Assembly (NCBI GenBank): GCA_003162615.1 | Contig: PMNG01000177.1 | Coordinates: 1-12,598, forward strand | Direction: 5' to 3' | Source: Methanothrix sp. | GTDB taxonomy: Archaea > Halobacteriota > Methanosarcinia > Methanotrichales > Methanotrichaceae | Length of the DNA: 12,598 nucleotides | In this document: positions 1 to 7,879 of the stretch, in pieces | Layout of the letters: every line of letters starts with the position of its first letter | Numbering within the stretch: the first letter of the stretch is position 1 | Translations under genes and position numbers: made by a program | Notes under the pieces: model-generated | Told to the model about the DNA's origin: nothing | Database searches by the model: none | Seen by the model: only the letters and a program-made list of their open reading frames with translations

Positions 1-167
1 CTAGATAGCTGACGCGACACTAGGTTCTCTAATGATATATAAAGATAGTCCACTGTAAAGAAAGCCCCTTCTCTTGCTGAGGTGCCACCTGATTTCGTGT
101 GCTTTTCAGGTTTGTTGAACGCTTCAAAGATAAAATCAGTCTTAATTTCGAACTTTTTGGCCCACAT
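1..167 (-). CDS. Possible partial unknown protein, cut by left window edge
   Basis: A minus-strand frame opens with ATG at 167-165, directly after an in-frame TAA and AGC, and stays open for 55 codons to the left edge. The predicted N-terminus begins MWAKKFEIKTDFIFEAF. It is charged at first and later reads FFTVDYLYISLENL, which looks like ordinary folded protein rather than low-complexity noise. I recognise no family. No Shine-Dalgarno is visible, and upstream DNA is AT-rich (about 170-190), so a leaderless start is possible. It would be divergent from the membrane protein at 372. A 55-codon open frame can occur by chance, so confidence is low. Confidence 0.3.
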   Translation of the reverse strand, partial: MWAKKFEIKTDFIFEAFNKPEKHTKSGGTSAREGAFFTVDYLYISLENLVSRQLS

Positions 168-335
168 GCTTTAAAATCTTAATTATGAACATGATCTGAA
201 CAGTTCGATTAGAAGATCTTCGGGATGCACAAGGACTCAAAAAATTCTGGATTAACGCTTTTGACTGCGACCTCTTGGAGGACCTTCTGGAAAACATGGT
301 TATCTTCCCCGGGTTCGCAAATCCCGGGCAATCAT

Positions 336-351
336 GAAAGGCTTATTAACC
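336..351 (+). promoter_or_regulatory. BRE/TATA-like promoter of the 372 membrane protein
   Basis: GAAAGG (336-341) is followed by CTTATTAAC (342-350). The A/T core is centred about 26 bases before the ATG at 372. This is the spacing expected for a leaderless archaeal transcript: purine-rich BRE, TATA box, then transcription starting at or next to the start codon. It supports 372 as the start. The promoter is inferred; no transcript is shown. Confidence 0.4.
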
Positions 352-371
352 AGGGAAACCAAGCAAACGTC

Positions 372-635
372 ATGCGATTCAGCAACCAGTCAATGGTTGG
401 CCTGGCTACAGTTATTTGCCTTCTCTTCCAGGGGTACATTTTCACTTATGTCCTCAAGGTAGAGCCAGAGGCCCTCGTTTCCATCGCGCCAATTCTCCCT
501 TTTGTACTTTACATCTATGCTAGGAACAGGAGAGTGTGGTGGTCTCACAAACCAATGTACTGGATAGCGGCGATAATAGCTCTAACCATGGCAGATATAG
601 CGCCTTATGCCTTGGCTTCGAGTGTTCCGCACTAA
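372..635 (+). CDS. Small three-helix membrane protein of unknown function
   Basis: The predicted product has 87 residues. Three hydrophobic segments are visible: residues about 9-27 (VGLATVICLLFQGYIFTYV), 35-49 (VSIAPILPFVLYIYA) and 61-82 (ending MADIAPYALA). A basic, Trp-rich loop (RNRRVWWSHKP) lies between the second and third. It is therefore likely an integral membrane protein, and I do not recognise the family. The frame can be extended to an ATG at 225 (136 residues), but the extra N-terminus is Ser/Gly/Asn-rich and uncompelling. A BRE/TATA-like element sits 26 bases before 372, so I prefer 372. It stands alone, 169 bases before ilvA on the same strand. Function is unknown, and expression rests only on the promoter and the clean hydrophobic pattern. 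Confidence 0.5.
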   Translation: MRFSNQSMVGLATVICLLFQGYIFTYVLKVEPEALVSIAPILPFVLYIYARNRRVWWSHKPMYWIAAIIALTMADIAPYALASSVPH

Positions 636-769
636 TTATTCCGCGCTGATTGTCTACACTAATTATGCCTTATCAAGATTAAAATATCAGTCAGTTATCA
701 GTGAGTCGGCCATTTTAGCCGTTGCCCTAGCCTCCTTACTCTAGGCCAGTGTCGGTTAAACTGTAACAA

Positions 770-784
770 GAAAGGCTAAATTCT
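770..784 (+). promoter_or_regulatory. BRE/TATA-like promoter of ilvA
   Basis: GAAAGG (770-775) precedes CTAAATTCT (776-784), centred 25 bases before the ilvA ATG at 805. The 8-mer GAAAGGCT is identical to that at 336-343 and lies at nearly the same distance from its ATG (35 versus 36 bases). No good Shine-Dalgarno is present; only GTGAG at 789-793 is close. A leaderless ilvA transcript is the simplest reading. Confidence 0.4.
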
Positions 785-804
785 TACAGTGAGTATTACT
801 GCTA

Positions 805-2010
805 ATGGTCTCTCTGGACGACATCCAAAAGGCTGCAGAATTGATCAAGGGCCGGGTGCTGCGCACTCCGCTCATCTATTCTCCCACATTCAGCAAGATG
901 ACTGGGACCGAAGTGTATCTTAAGTTGGAAAACCTCCAGAAGGGAGGGTCCTTCAAGATTCGGGGGGCCACCTACAAGATCCTGACCAAATGCGACCAGC
1001 TTGGCCCTGGCATCGTAGCAGCATCCATAGGCAACCACGCTCAGGGCGTGGCCATGGCAGCCAGAGCGGCGGGAATACCGGCCACCATCGTCATGCCCGT
1101 TTGGACATCCATAACAAAGCAGGAGGCCACCAGAGAGTACGGGGCAGATGTCGTTCTGAAGGGCCAGACCCTTATGGAGAGCCTCCAAATTGCTAAGCAG
1201 ATGGCTGCCTCCACCGGAAAAACGTTCATCCATCCTTTTGACGATCCTGGCCTCATAACCGGCCAGGGGACGGTCGGCCTGGAGATCCTCGAAGATCTGC
1301 CGGACGTAGACGCCATCATTGTGCCGGTAGGAGGCGGCGGTCTCATCAGCGGAGTTGCATTCGCCGCCAAGGCCATCAGACCTAAGACTAGGATCATCGG
1401 AGTTCAGGCCGAGGCGTGCCCCTCTGCCTTCGTTGCCCTCAGAGAAGGCAAGCCATCCGTCGTCGAGGAGAAGATCTCCATCGCAGATGCCATCATGGTT
1501 ACTCGTGTGGGTGAAGCGGACTTCCCAATCCTCAAAGAAAAGGTGGATGAGATCGTCCTTGTAAGCGAGGAGCAGATTGCAGCCGCCATCTTGCTCCTCC
1601 TTGAACGCAAAAAAGTTCTGGCAGAAGGAGCGGGGGCAGCTCCCTTGGCAGCTCTCCTGAGTTCTTCCGTTGCTCTACCCAAAGGGAGCAAAGTGGTCTT
1701 GGTGATCAGCGGAGGGAACGTAGACAGTCGACTGCTTGACAGGATAATAAGGCAGGGCTTGTTGAAGCACGGCCGAATCATGCGGCTTTCTGTGACTTTG
1801 GAGGACAGGCCAGGGTCACTGGCCGGGCTTCTGGACATGGTTGCAAGGACGCAGGCAAACATAATCCACATCTACCATGCCCGCAACGAAAGGGATCTTC
1901 CCATCTTCCAAACACGGGTTGAACTGGAGCTAGAGACGCGGGGCATCGATCACATAGCCAAGATTGCAAATGCGCTGAGGGATGCCGGATATAAGATCGA
2001 GCTGAAATGA
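805..2010 (+). CDS. ilvA: Threonine ammonia-lyase (threonine dehydratase) with C-terminal ACT domain
   Basis: This cytoplasmic, PLP-dependent enzyme deaminates L-threonine to 2-oxobutanoate, the first committed step of the threonine route to isoleucine. The fold-type II core spans about residues 10-320. SFKIRGA (49-55) carries the Schiff-base lysine K51, SIGNHAQG is at 74-81, and the glycine-rich phosphate loop PVGGGG is at 174-179. ISGGN at 301-305 precedes the end of the catalytic domain. Residues about 325-400 form one ACT domain (LSVTLEDRPGSLAGLL), the usual place for amino-acid feedback binding. At 401 residues it matches the single-ACT class and is shorter than the E. coli IlvA class with its larger regulatory region. 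A catabolic TdcB-like role cannot be excluded. It converges on arcS and ends in a terminator-like stem. No ilv or leu genes adjoin it. Confidence 0.95.
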   Translation: MVSLDDIQKAAELIKGRVLRTPLIYSPTFSKMTGTEVYLKLENLQKGGSFKIRGATYKILTKCDQLGPGIVAASIGNHAQGVAMAARAAGIPATIVMPVWTSITKQEATREYGADVVLKGQTLMESLQIAKQMAASTGKTFIHPFDDPGLITGQGTVGLEILEDLPDVDAIIVPVGGGGLISGVAFAAKAIRPKTRIIGVQAEACPSAFVALREGKPSVVEEKISIADAIMVTRVGEADFPILKEKVDEIVLVSEEQIAAAILLLLERKKVLAEGAGAAPLAALLSSSVALPKGSKVVLVISGGNVDSRLLDRIIRQGLLKHGRIMRLSVTLEDRPGSLAGLLDMVARTQANIIHIYHARNERDLPIFQTRVELELETRGIDHIAKIANALRDAGYKIELK

Positions 2011-2084
2011 TTGTTACTCAATCAAATCAATGCTATACTGAAGCATTCTGAAGCAGGCACGCATTTTCATATATTCATATTTTC
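2008..2084 (+). terminator. Terminator region after ilvA
   Basis: Two perfect stems are followed by T-rich DNA. TGATTG (2008-2013) pairs with CAATCA (2019-2024) around a 5-base loop and begins in the ilvA stop codon. AATGCT (2029-2034) pairs with AGCATT (2042-2047) around a 7-base loop. T-rich clusters follow at 2063-2084. On the plus strand this suits archaeal termination. The T-rich part runs into the last codons of the convergent arcS gene. Confidence 0.5.
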
Positions 2085-3814
2085 TCAATCTGTTTCAGCT
2101 CCACGGCCACGCCCCTTTTTGACTCAACCATCTCCCACCCCGACATCTTGGCTCGTCCGACACCGAAGGCTTTCTCCCCCCGAATTATCACTTCATCTCC
2201 CGGCCTGATCTGCTCGTCTGCGTCAACGACGCCCGGAGCAAGCAGCGATCCTTTGGGCAGGAAATCGCCTATGTTCACTATGTAGTTGCCCAGGGGCTCC
2301 AGCCTCCTCGCTCCTTCCGGAGACAGAGCGATCGTGCCGTTGGGGGTGATCATGACCAGAGGCTTTCCTTTTTCATTCTGGATCTCCCTGCCCTTAACTT
2401 TCACTTTTCCTGCCAGCAGAGCATCACCTGCTCCGGATCCAAAATAGTAATCCGCCACAGCCCTGTAGCGTCCGAGGCGCATATCTCCAAGGCGCACAGC
2501 GCCCTGGCAGGCCTCGCGAACGGCATCGGATAGCCGGGTCAGGGCAGAATCGCTGGTTCCGCCGCCGGTGTAGACCGCATCTATTCCGTGGTCCTTCACT
2601 GTTTGTTCCAGCTCGCCGTCCAGGTGAGCAACAATTCTAGTGTATCTGTTCTTTTCCAGGTAACTGCCCAGGCAGCGCAGCAACCACGCCCTCTCCTCCA
2701 GATCCCAATGTCCTGTGACAGGCACGTCGTAACTGGCTGCCGGATAAACCTCCTCCAGCTCCCTAGGCACCAAGGCCAGGGGCGAGGTGAGGATGAGCTC
2801 GTGCAGGTACCTGCGACTGGAGCCTGTGGCCATGGTGAAGAACCTGTGAGATCTCGAGGTAGAGTAAGGCTTACGGGCAGAGCAGGGCAGAAGCAGCAAC
2901 ACATCACTTTTAGGTGCGGTATATCTACTGAGCACCCGCTCGGCGAATCGTGTGATCTCAACTCTGTTCAGCGACTCTGCGGTGTTGGCGTACAGAGTGC
3001 TGCGCCTGTGCTGAGGCGTTCTGTGCTCGATGTATATGTGCTCTCGGTCGATTAATCGGAGCGCTGCCGTTAGCTCAGGGGTAACCCTCACTTGGCGTTC
3101 CACATACTCCCGGATGGTCTCTCTCCTCACCATCTCCCTGGCTACGGCCAACTCTTCCTCCAGCTCCAAGACATTGTGGCCTGCCAGTGTCTTTGCATCC
3201 TCGCCTTCTTTGGCCAGCCTCTGACAGAACTGACACTTGCAGGGCAGCTCGTCGAAGTCGGCCAATGACCGAACTCCGTCTCGTGTGTGGTACCTCCCAA
3301 AGTAGGCATCGGCGACAACTCGGGTTGTGTCGATGAGGTCAATCCCCAGATAGACCAAAAATGCCAGGTTTGAGGGCGTTGCCAGAGCTGGGACGTAGAG
3401 GGCAGTGTCAGAGGGAATCCTGTTTCGAACACCGACAACGGCACCGATCAGATCTCTTGGGTTCTTGAGAGAGCCAGCCGAGCCCATCACGTAAACATCG
3501 GCACTGGCTGGTTTGCCGTAAAAGGGGTGAACAACTATCCCCTTGGGTCCGTTCAGCTCCTGGATGGGGAGCTCGATAAGCTGCTCGACATGAAGAGCTG
3601 AGGGGACGTACGGAAGTATTACCAGCTTCTTGTTTCCATTCGAAGTTGGAGCAGGTTCCATGGCTTCTTCTGTAGATCCGAAGCAGAACACGCTGCCTTT
3701 ACAGAGATAATCATCCTTTGATATGATGGCTGGAGTTTGGATGGTCTTCTCCACGAAGAGCTTTCCCAGCCGTGCAGGTCCATCGCGCCTGATCACCTCA
3801 AAGTATTTGGTCAT
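2075..3814 (-). CDS. arcS: Archaeosine synthase ArcS (TgtA2)
   Basis: ArcS acts after TgtA, on preQ0 already inserted at position 15 of the tRNA D-loop, leading to archaeosine. Family work assigns it lysine addition to preQ0-tRNA, with a radical-SAM partner (RaSEA, not in this window) completing the reaction in many archaea. The 579-residue protein has a TGT-like N-terminal half with a zinc-type C-x-C-x2-C (C192, C194, C197) and H213, but no DSGAFQ nucleophile motif, as expected for a paralogue. The ArcS signature PC-x3-KPY-x2-S-x2-H is intact: P310, C311, K315, P316, Y317, S320, H323. A PUA-type RNA-binding domain fills about 505-577. The Shine-Dalgarno GGGAGGAG (3818-3825) lies inside the end of tgtA, and the two frames overlap by 17 bases, so co-transcription and translational coupling are likely. 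Confidence 0.95.
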   Translation of the reverse strand: MTKYFEVIRRDGPARLGKLFVEKTIQTPAIISKDDYLCKGSVFCFGSTEEAMEPAPTSNGNKKLVILPYVPSALHVEQLIELPIQELNGPKGIVVHPFYGKPASADVYVMGSAGSLKNPRDLIGAVVGVRNRIPSDTALYVPALATPSNLAFLVYLGIDLIDTTRVVADAYFGRYHTRDGVRSLADFDELPCKCQFCQRLAKEGEDAKTLAGHNVLELEEELAVAREMVRRETIREYVERQVRVTPELTAALRLIDREHIYIEHRTPQHRRSTLYANTAESLNRVEITRFAERVLSRYTAPKSDVLLLLPCSARKPYSTSRSHRFFTMATGSSRRYLHELILTSPLALVPRELEEVYPAASYDVPVTGHWDLEERAWLLRCLGSYLEKNRYTRIVAHLDGELEQTVKDHGIDAVYTGGGTSDSALTRLSDAVREACQGAVRLGDMRLGRYRAVADYYFGSGAGDALLAGKVKVKGREIQNEKGKPLVMITPNGTIALSPEGARRLEPLGNYIVNIGDFLPKGSLLAPGVVDADEQIRPGDEVIIRGEKAFGVGRAKMSGWEMVESKRGVAVELKQIEKI

Positions 3815-5225
3815 ATTCTCCTCCCGGGGTCAAGCCCTTGATCCGGAGGCTGAACCTGGCACTGGGATTGGCGTCTATCAGTCTTTTAGTGTTCAATAAT
3901 GCTCTCTCCATGGACGACAGGTCGGCCTTGGCTGGGACTTCGGCGTTAAATGGATAAGTCTCCGCTAGCTCGGCTGGGTAAGGACCGAAGGGCGGCTTGA
4001 AGTGAAGAACGGTGTCAAACCCATCCGCGCTGGTCTTTGTATCGTCGGTGATCAGGATGTCTCCGGAGAGCGTCAGCCTTTCTATCCTGGAGCTGTATCG
4101 GACCACCTCGGGCCGAGATGCCGATTCCGAGCTGAGGTAGAAAAGGGTGGACTTGGACGTTGTGTCCAGGCCCTCAAGCCATTGGCTCTTTTCGCCAAGT
4201 TTTCTGAAACCGTCGAGCATGCGTGGGTGAGATCGGCACCTCGTTTCAAGCAGTTCCCAAAGAGACCCCTCACGGATGCACTGCTTGACCAGATTGATCT
4301 CTTGCAGTGATATGTAGAGATTGTGCTTTGCCAGCAGCTTAACCCTTTCCGGGCTATTCATCAGCTCCTCTTGATCATGATCCTGACATACGGGGCAGGA
4401 GCAGGGCAAGTACCTCATCTCCTCAAGCCTCCAAGTCCCTCGTGACGTCAGATATCTTCCCTCTCTGGCATAAAGGGCATAGGCCGCAGAGTCGAAGAGG
4501 TCGCATCCCATGGCAGCGGCGAGGGCAAAGACCATAGGATGGCCTGCTCCAAACAGGTGGACTGGCGCACCTGAGCCCAATCCTTTTTTTGCTGCAGCTA
4601 CGATATCCACCAGGTCACTGAACCTGTAGGTCTCCATTAGAGGTACGACTCCCCCAACAGGATAGACGTCAAAGCCCTTGTCCCTTAAAAAGTGGGCTGC
4701 TGCCTCTCTCAAATCCGGATAGGTCGAGCCCTGGATGGGCCCTGCCAGAAGGGACGCGCCTTTGTTTTTCAGCGCTTCCTCCAGCCTTCTCTCAGTCTCT
4801 TTCAGCTCCGATGCGGCTCGCTCTCTGGTCACGTCAGGAGGAGTGGGAATGTCCAGGGGAACGCAAATGTCGGATTGAATCGCAAACTGGAAGGCGAGGA
4901 TCTCCAGGGGCAGGACATCGATGTTGCCATAGACAGAAAGCTGAAAGGCCCCTGAGTCGGTCATGATTGGACCCTGGAAGTCCAGAAGGTTGTGAAGGCC
5001 TTTTTCAAGAGCCTGGACTCGCAAGGCCTCATCCTGCCGGATGATGTAGCTATTTGTAATCAGCATGGTGGCCCCCAAATCACGTAGTTCCGGAGGCGAT
5101 ATTAGCTGAAGGTGAGGGTTGACCACAGGCATGAGGGCTGGAGTCTCTACTATGCCGTGGGCTGTGGAAAGCTTGCCGATTCTACCTGCCAAATCCTTGT
5201 GCAGGATCTCGAAACAATCCGGCAT
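3798..5225 (-). CDS. tgtA: tRNA-guanine(15) transglycosylase TgtA, short form without PUA domain
   Basis: TgtA exchanges G15 of archaeal tRNAs for preQ0, the insertion step of archaeosine synthesis. From ATG 5225 the product has 475 residues. MTDSGAFQ (88-95) holds the likely nucleophile D90, FDSAAYALYAREGRYLT supplies a second conserved Asp (D245), and zinc ligands are C275, C277, C280 and H301. The Pyrococcus horikoshii enzyme is 582 residues with a C-terminal PUA domain. This one is about 100 shorter and I see no PUA; the adjacent ArcS has one. The frame can be extended to 5381, but that adds a hydrophobic translation of the AT-rich promoter, so I reject it. A TATA-like CTATTTAT (minus strand, 5250-5257) lies about 28 bases before 5225, suggesting a leaderless start. 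First gene of the tgtA-arcS operon. Confidence 0.95.
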   Translation of the reverse strand: MPDCFEILHKDLAGRIGKLSTAHGIVETPALMPVVNPHLQLISPPELRDLGATMLITNSYIIRQDEALRVQALEKGLHNLLDFQGPIMTDSGAFQLSVYGNIDVLPLEILAFQFAIQSDICVPLDIPTPPDVTRERAASELKETERRLEEALKNKGASLLAGPIQGSTYPDLREAAAHFLRDKGFDVYPVGGVVPLMETYRFSDLVDIVAAAKKGLGSGAPVHLFGAGHPMVFALAAAMGCDLFDSAAYALYAREGRYLTSRGTWRLEEMRYLPCSCPVCQDHDQEELMNSPERVKLLAKHNLYISLQEINLVKQCIREGSLWELLETRCRSHPRMLDGFRKLGEKSQWLEGLDTTSKSTLFYLSSESASRPEVVRYSSRIERLTLSGDILITDDTKTSADGFDTVLHFKPPFGPYPAELAETYPFNAEVPAKADLSSMERALLNTKRLIDANPSARFSLRIKGLTPGGEYDQIL

Positions 5226-5242
5226 GGTTCTTTTCTCGACCA

Positions 5243-5313
5243 ATAAGAGATAAATAGGTTGGGACAGATGAGCATAAGAAGACAATATAAAATATAAAAA
5301 GAGATGTATTAAA
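5243..5313. promoter_or_regulatory. Compact divergent promoter between tgtA and the 5314 gene
   Basis: Only 88 bases separate the two divergent ATGs. AATATAAAATATAAAAA (5284-5300) can act as a TATA box. Read on the plus strand, the part centred near 5288 is about 26 bases before the ATG at 5314. A second A/T element, ATAAATAG (5250-5257; CTATTTAT on the minus strand), is about 28 bases before the tgtA ATG at 5225. Both transcripts could be nearly leaderless. For 5314 a weak Shine-Dalgarno-like GAGATG (5301-5306) also exists. Element assignment is inferred from spacing. Confidence 0.45.
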
Positions 5314-5835
5314 ATGAGATGCATAGTTCTACTATCGTTGATCTGCCTGATCGGCGGAGCTTCAGCACAGGCGATGTTCACAGGAGAAGGGTACGGCAGC
5401 TCTCAGCTTGCCTACTACAACGGGCCAACCACAACACCCTTCGAGCCCTTTGTGGAGAAGTACTGGGACTCCTACATTCACAATGCCCCGAATTTGACCG
5501 GGCCGGCGTACAATCCCGCAACCAGCATGAACATCTGGTTCAACACCTTCCCACTGAACTTCGACGAGCCCGTACAGCTAAAGAATTCGACTCTCACAAC
5601 TGGAGTCTCTTCGGCAAGCAAATATAGTCCAGATGAATGGAACAGCATGCTGCTTAAGAGAAACACCCTTACTAATTTCAACATAGACCAGAGCTGGAAG
5701 TACACGCAGATCTACACGCCGAGCGTTCAAAAGTCTAGTTTCTCGCTGTCCAAGAACGCGACCTCCTCAGGAACCGACAGCTCCTCCTCTGGACAGGTCA
5801 TATCCCAGGGAATAAAGACGCTTTTCAGCTATTGA
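5314..5835 (+). CDS. Secreted protein of unknown function
   Basis: The 173-residue product begins with a clear Sec signal peptide: Arg2, hydrophobic core 4-15, and probable cleavage after ASA at residue 18. The mature part is aromatic-rich in its first half (YWDSY, NIWFNTFPLNF) and has sequons at N60, N91 and N148. The last 30 residues are Ser/Thr-rich low complexity (GTDSSSSG), then QVISQGIKTLFSY. There is no hydrophobic C-terminal anchor and no lipobox. I recognise no family. It is likely exported and possibly glycosylated, perhaps part of the cell envelope. It is divergent from tgtA and convergent with aconitase, so it is probably monocistronic. The export signal is seen; the role is unknown. 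Confidence 0.75.
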   Translation: MRCIVLLSLICLIGGASAQAMFTGEGYGSSQLAYYNGPTTTPFEPFVEKYWDSYIHNAPNLTGPAYNPATSMNIWFNTFPLNFDEPVQLKNSTLTTGVSSASKYSPDEWNSMLLKRNTLTNFNIDQSWKYTQIYTPSVQKSSFSLSKNATSSGTDSSSSGQVISQGIKTLFSY

Positions 5836-5861
5836 TCAACCCTAGCGTCGGATAAAAGTGC

Positions 5862-5898
5862 GATGAGATCAGCAGAGTTTGATCTCATCTATTATTTC
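5862..5898 (+). terminator. Stem terminator between convergent 5314 gene and aconitase
   Basis: GATGAGATCA (5862-5871) and TGATCTCATC (5880-5889) form a perfect 10-bp inverted repeat around the 8-base loop GCAGAGTT. On the plus strand CTATTATTT follows. The right arm contains the stop codon of the convergent aconitase gene (5885-5887), so the stem may also shape the end of that mRNA. It is the longest perfect stem I found in the window. Confidence 0.6.
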
Positions 5899-7828
5899 CT
5901 AAAACGGTGTAGGGCAGAAGGCCGCCAGCCAGAAGGATCCCCCTCTGCCTCTTGCTCAGGTCCATCTTCAGCTTGATCTCTTTTCTGCCTGAGATTGCCT
6001 TTATAACTTCTGCACCGGTTTCTAGAGCGTTGTTAATTCCCGGGATAATAATTTCTGCACCATTCTCCAGAGAATCGTAGTCGGACTCGTCGGCGAAGGT
6101 GAGGGGGACTATCCCGAAGTTGACCAGGTTTGAAGCGTGGATCCTCTCGATGGACTTGGCCAGTACCGCCTTAACCCCAAGGTACATGGGGCAGAGGGCT
6201 GCATGCTCCCTGGAAGACCCTTGACCGTAGCTGACGCCTGCAACTATCAGGTTGTGAATCCCATTGTCCCTGAGCGTTGCAGCCCTGGCGCTGAATTCTT
6301 TGTCCATAGGCTCAAAGACGAACTCAGAGTACTTCGGCACGTTCGATCTGTACTTAAGGCGGGAGCCAGCAGGCATGATGTGGTCTGTGGTAACGTAGTC
6401 TCCAACCTTTATTGTGACTACGCCTCGGATGTCCTCAGACATAGGAGCATTTATTGGAGGCTCACCAATGTTGGGACCGCGGCGAACGGTGGCCTTGGAG
6501 CGAGTACCTTCTGGCAAGGGCGGGATGATCATGCTGTCGTCTATCTCGAAATGTTCAGGCATCTCGATCACCGGATAGCTGATTTTCAGCCTTCTAGGGT
6601 CGGCCAGAATGCCTGTGAGCGCCGCGGCAGCTGCAACCACCGGGCTGGTCAGGTAGACGTTGGCGCCAGAGGTTCCCGATCTGCCCTTGAAGTTCCGGTT
6701 ACTGGTGCGCACTGAGACAGAGTCCGTGCGCGGCGAAAGGCTGTTGCCGATACAAAAACCGCATGCAGACTCCAGGATTCTAGCACCAAAAGAGATCAGG
6801 TCGCTCAAAGCTCCGTTCTTAGCGATAGTGTTCAGCACCTGTCTAGAACCCGGAGCTATGCCCAGGCTAACTCCGTGTGGAAGCCTCTGGCCCTTGACCA
6901 TTTCAGCCACTGTCATCAGGTCGACGTAAGAGGAGTTGGTGCACGATCCGATCATCACCTGGTCCACGGGAAGGTTCAGCTCGTGGACAGGCAGAACGTT
7001 TCCAGGACTGTGGGGAGCAGCCGCCAGGGGTTCGATTTGAGAGAGGTCTATTTCTATGACTTTATCGTAAACCGCGTCCTCGTCTGGGGCAAGAGGAATC
7101 CACTGGTCTCCTCTGCCCTGGGCATCGAGGAATCGCTTAGTCTGGAGGTCGCTCGGGAAGATGGATGTAGTTACGCCCGTCTCTGCACCCATGTTGGTTA
7201 TTGTGGCACGTTCCGGGACGGTTAGCCTCTCGACCCCATCACCAGTGTACTCGCATGCATAGCCTACGTTTCCTTTGGTGGTGAGGATTTGCAGGACCTT
7301 GAGAACGACGTCCTTGGCTGTGACCCAGAGCCTAAGCGAACCGATCAAGTGAACATTGATGACCCTGGGACAGGTAATGTAATAAGCGCCGCCTCCCATA
7401 GCTACGGCTACGTCCAGGCCGCCTGCACCCATGGCGATGGAGCCCACGCCACCGGCGGTTGGCGTGTGACTGTCTGAGCCCAGTAGCGTTTTGCCAGGTC
7501 GCGCGAATCTTTCCAAGTGGACCTGGTGGCATATGCCGTTTCCTGGTCTTGAGAAGTACAGGCCGTACTTCTCGGCGATGGACTGAAGGTAGGCGTGGTC
7601 GTCAGAGTTCTCGAAGCCCACCTGGATGGTGTTGTGGTCCACATAGCTCACAGAAAGCTCGGTGGCGATCTTGGATAGACCCATGGACTCGAACTGGAGA
7701 TAGGCCATGGTGCCTGTGGCATCCTGAGTGAGAGTCTGATCTATTTTTATCCCGATCTCCTCTCCGGGCTTATAAGATCCATTGACGAGGTGCTCCCTCA
7801 GGATTTTTTCGGTCAACGTATAACCCAT
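5885..7828 (-). CDS. acn: Aconitate hydratase, Aquifex-type (about 647 residues)
   Basis: Aconitase isomerises citrate to isocitrate through cis-aconitate, using a [4Fe-4S] cluster. In Methanosarcinales it belongs to the partial oxidative TCA branch that makes 2-oxoglutarate for glutamate. Cluster cysteines are visible: C296 in GSCTNSS, C356 and C359 in ACGFCIG. DSHTPTAGG (119-127) and NRNFKGRSG (377-385) are active-site regions of domains 1-3. The swivel domain covers about 465-640, with TTDHIMPAG (480-488) and SYGQGSSREH (533-542, catalytic Ser/Arg loop). The length fits the short Aquifex-type family, not the 750-900-residue AcnA/AcnB enzymes. A homoaconitase or isopropylmalate isomerase is unlikely, because those are about 420 residues and split from the small subunit. 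Shine-Dalgarno AGGAG lies about 8 bases before ATG 7828. No citrate synthase or Idh gene adjoins it. Confidence 0.93.
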   Translation of the reverse strand: MGYTLTEKILREHLVNGSYKPGEEIGIKIDQTLTQDATGTMAYLQFESMGLSKIATELSVSYVDHNTIQVGFENSDDHAYLQSIAEKYGLYFSRPGNGICHQVHLERFARPGKTLLGSDSHTPTAGGVGSIAMGAGGLDVAVAMGGGAYYITCPRVINVHLIGSLRLWVTAKDVVLKVLQILTTKGNVGYACEYTGDGVERLTVPERATITNMGAETGVTTSIFPSDLQTKRFLDAQGRGDQWIPLAPDEDAVYDKVIEIDLSQIEPLAAAPHSPGNVLPVHELNLPVDQVMIGSCTNSSYVDLMTVAEMVKGQRLPHGVSLGIAPGSRQVLNTIAKNGALSDLISFGARILESACGFCIGNSLSPRTDSVSVRTSNRNFKGRSGTSGANVYLTSPVVAAAAALTGILADPRRLKISYPVIEMPEHFEIDDSMIIPPLPEGTRSKATVRRGPNIGEPPINAPMSEDIRGVVTIKVGDYVTTDHIMPAGSRLKYRSNVPKYSEFVFEPMDKEFSARAATLRDNGIHNLIVAGVSYGQGSSREHAALCPMYLGVKAVLAKSIERIHASNLVNFGIVPLTFADESDYDSLENGAEIIIPGINNALETGAEVIKAISGRKEIKLKMDLSKRQRGILLAGGLLPYTVLGNNR

Positions 7829-7879
7829 AAACGATCTCCTGCTGACAATTTCCTTAATCCGTTACCCTTTGTTTATTTG

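Noticed and set aside
225..371. Extended N-terminus of the small membrane protein from ATG 225
   Set aside because: No Shine-Dalgarno, uncompelling composition, and a BRE/TATA-like element lies within it at 336-351. Kept only as an alternative.
1404..1871. 155-codon minus-strand frame inside ilvA
   Set aside because: It is antisense to motif-bearing threonine ammonia-lyase sequence.
2588..3055. 155-codon plus-strand frame inside arcS
   Set aside because: It is antisense to the conserved ArcS core and looks like a high-GC shadow.
5226..5381. N-terminal extension of TgtA with a hydrophobic segment
   Set aside because: It translates the AT-rich divergent promoter and overlaps the start of the 5314 gene. 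The TGT domain begins normally at M 5225.
6137..6715. 192-codon plus-strand frame inside aconitase
   Set aside because: It is antisense to intact aconitase coding sequence, with no recognisable domain and no ribosome site.
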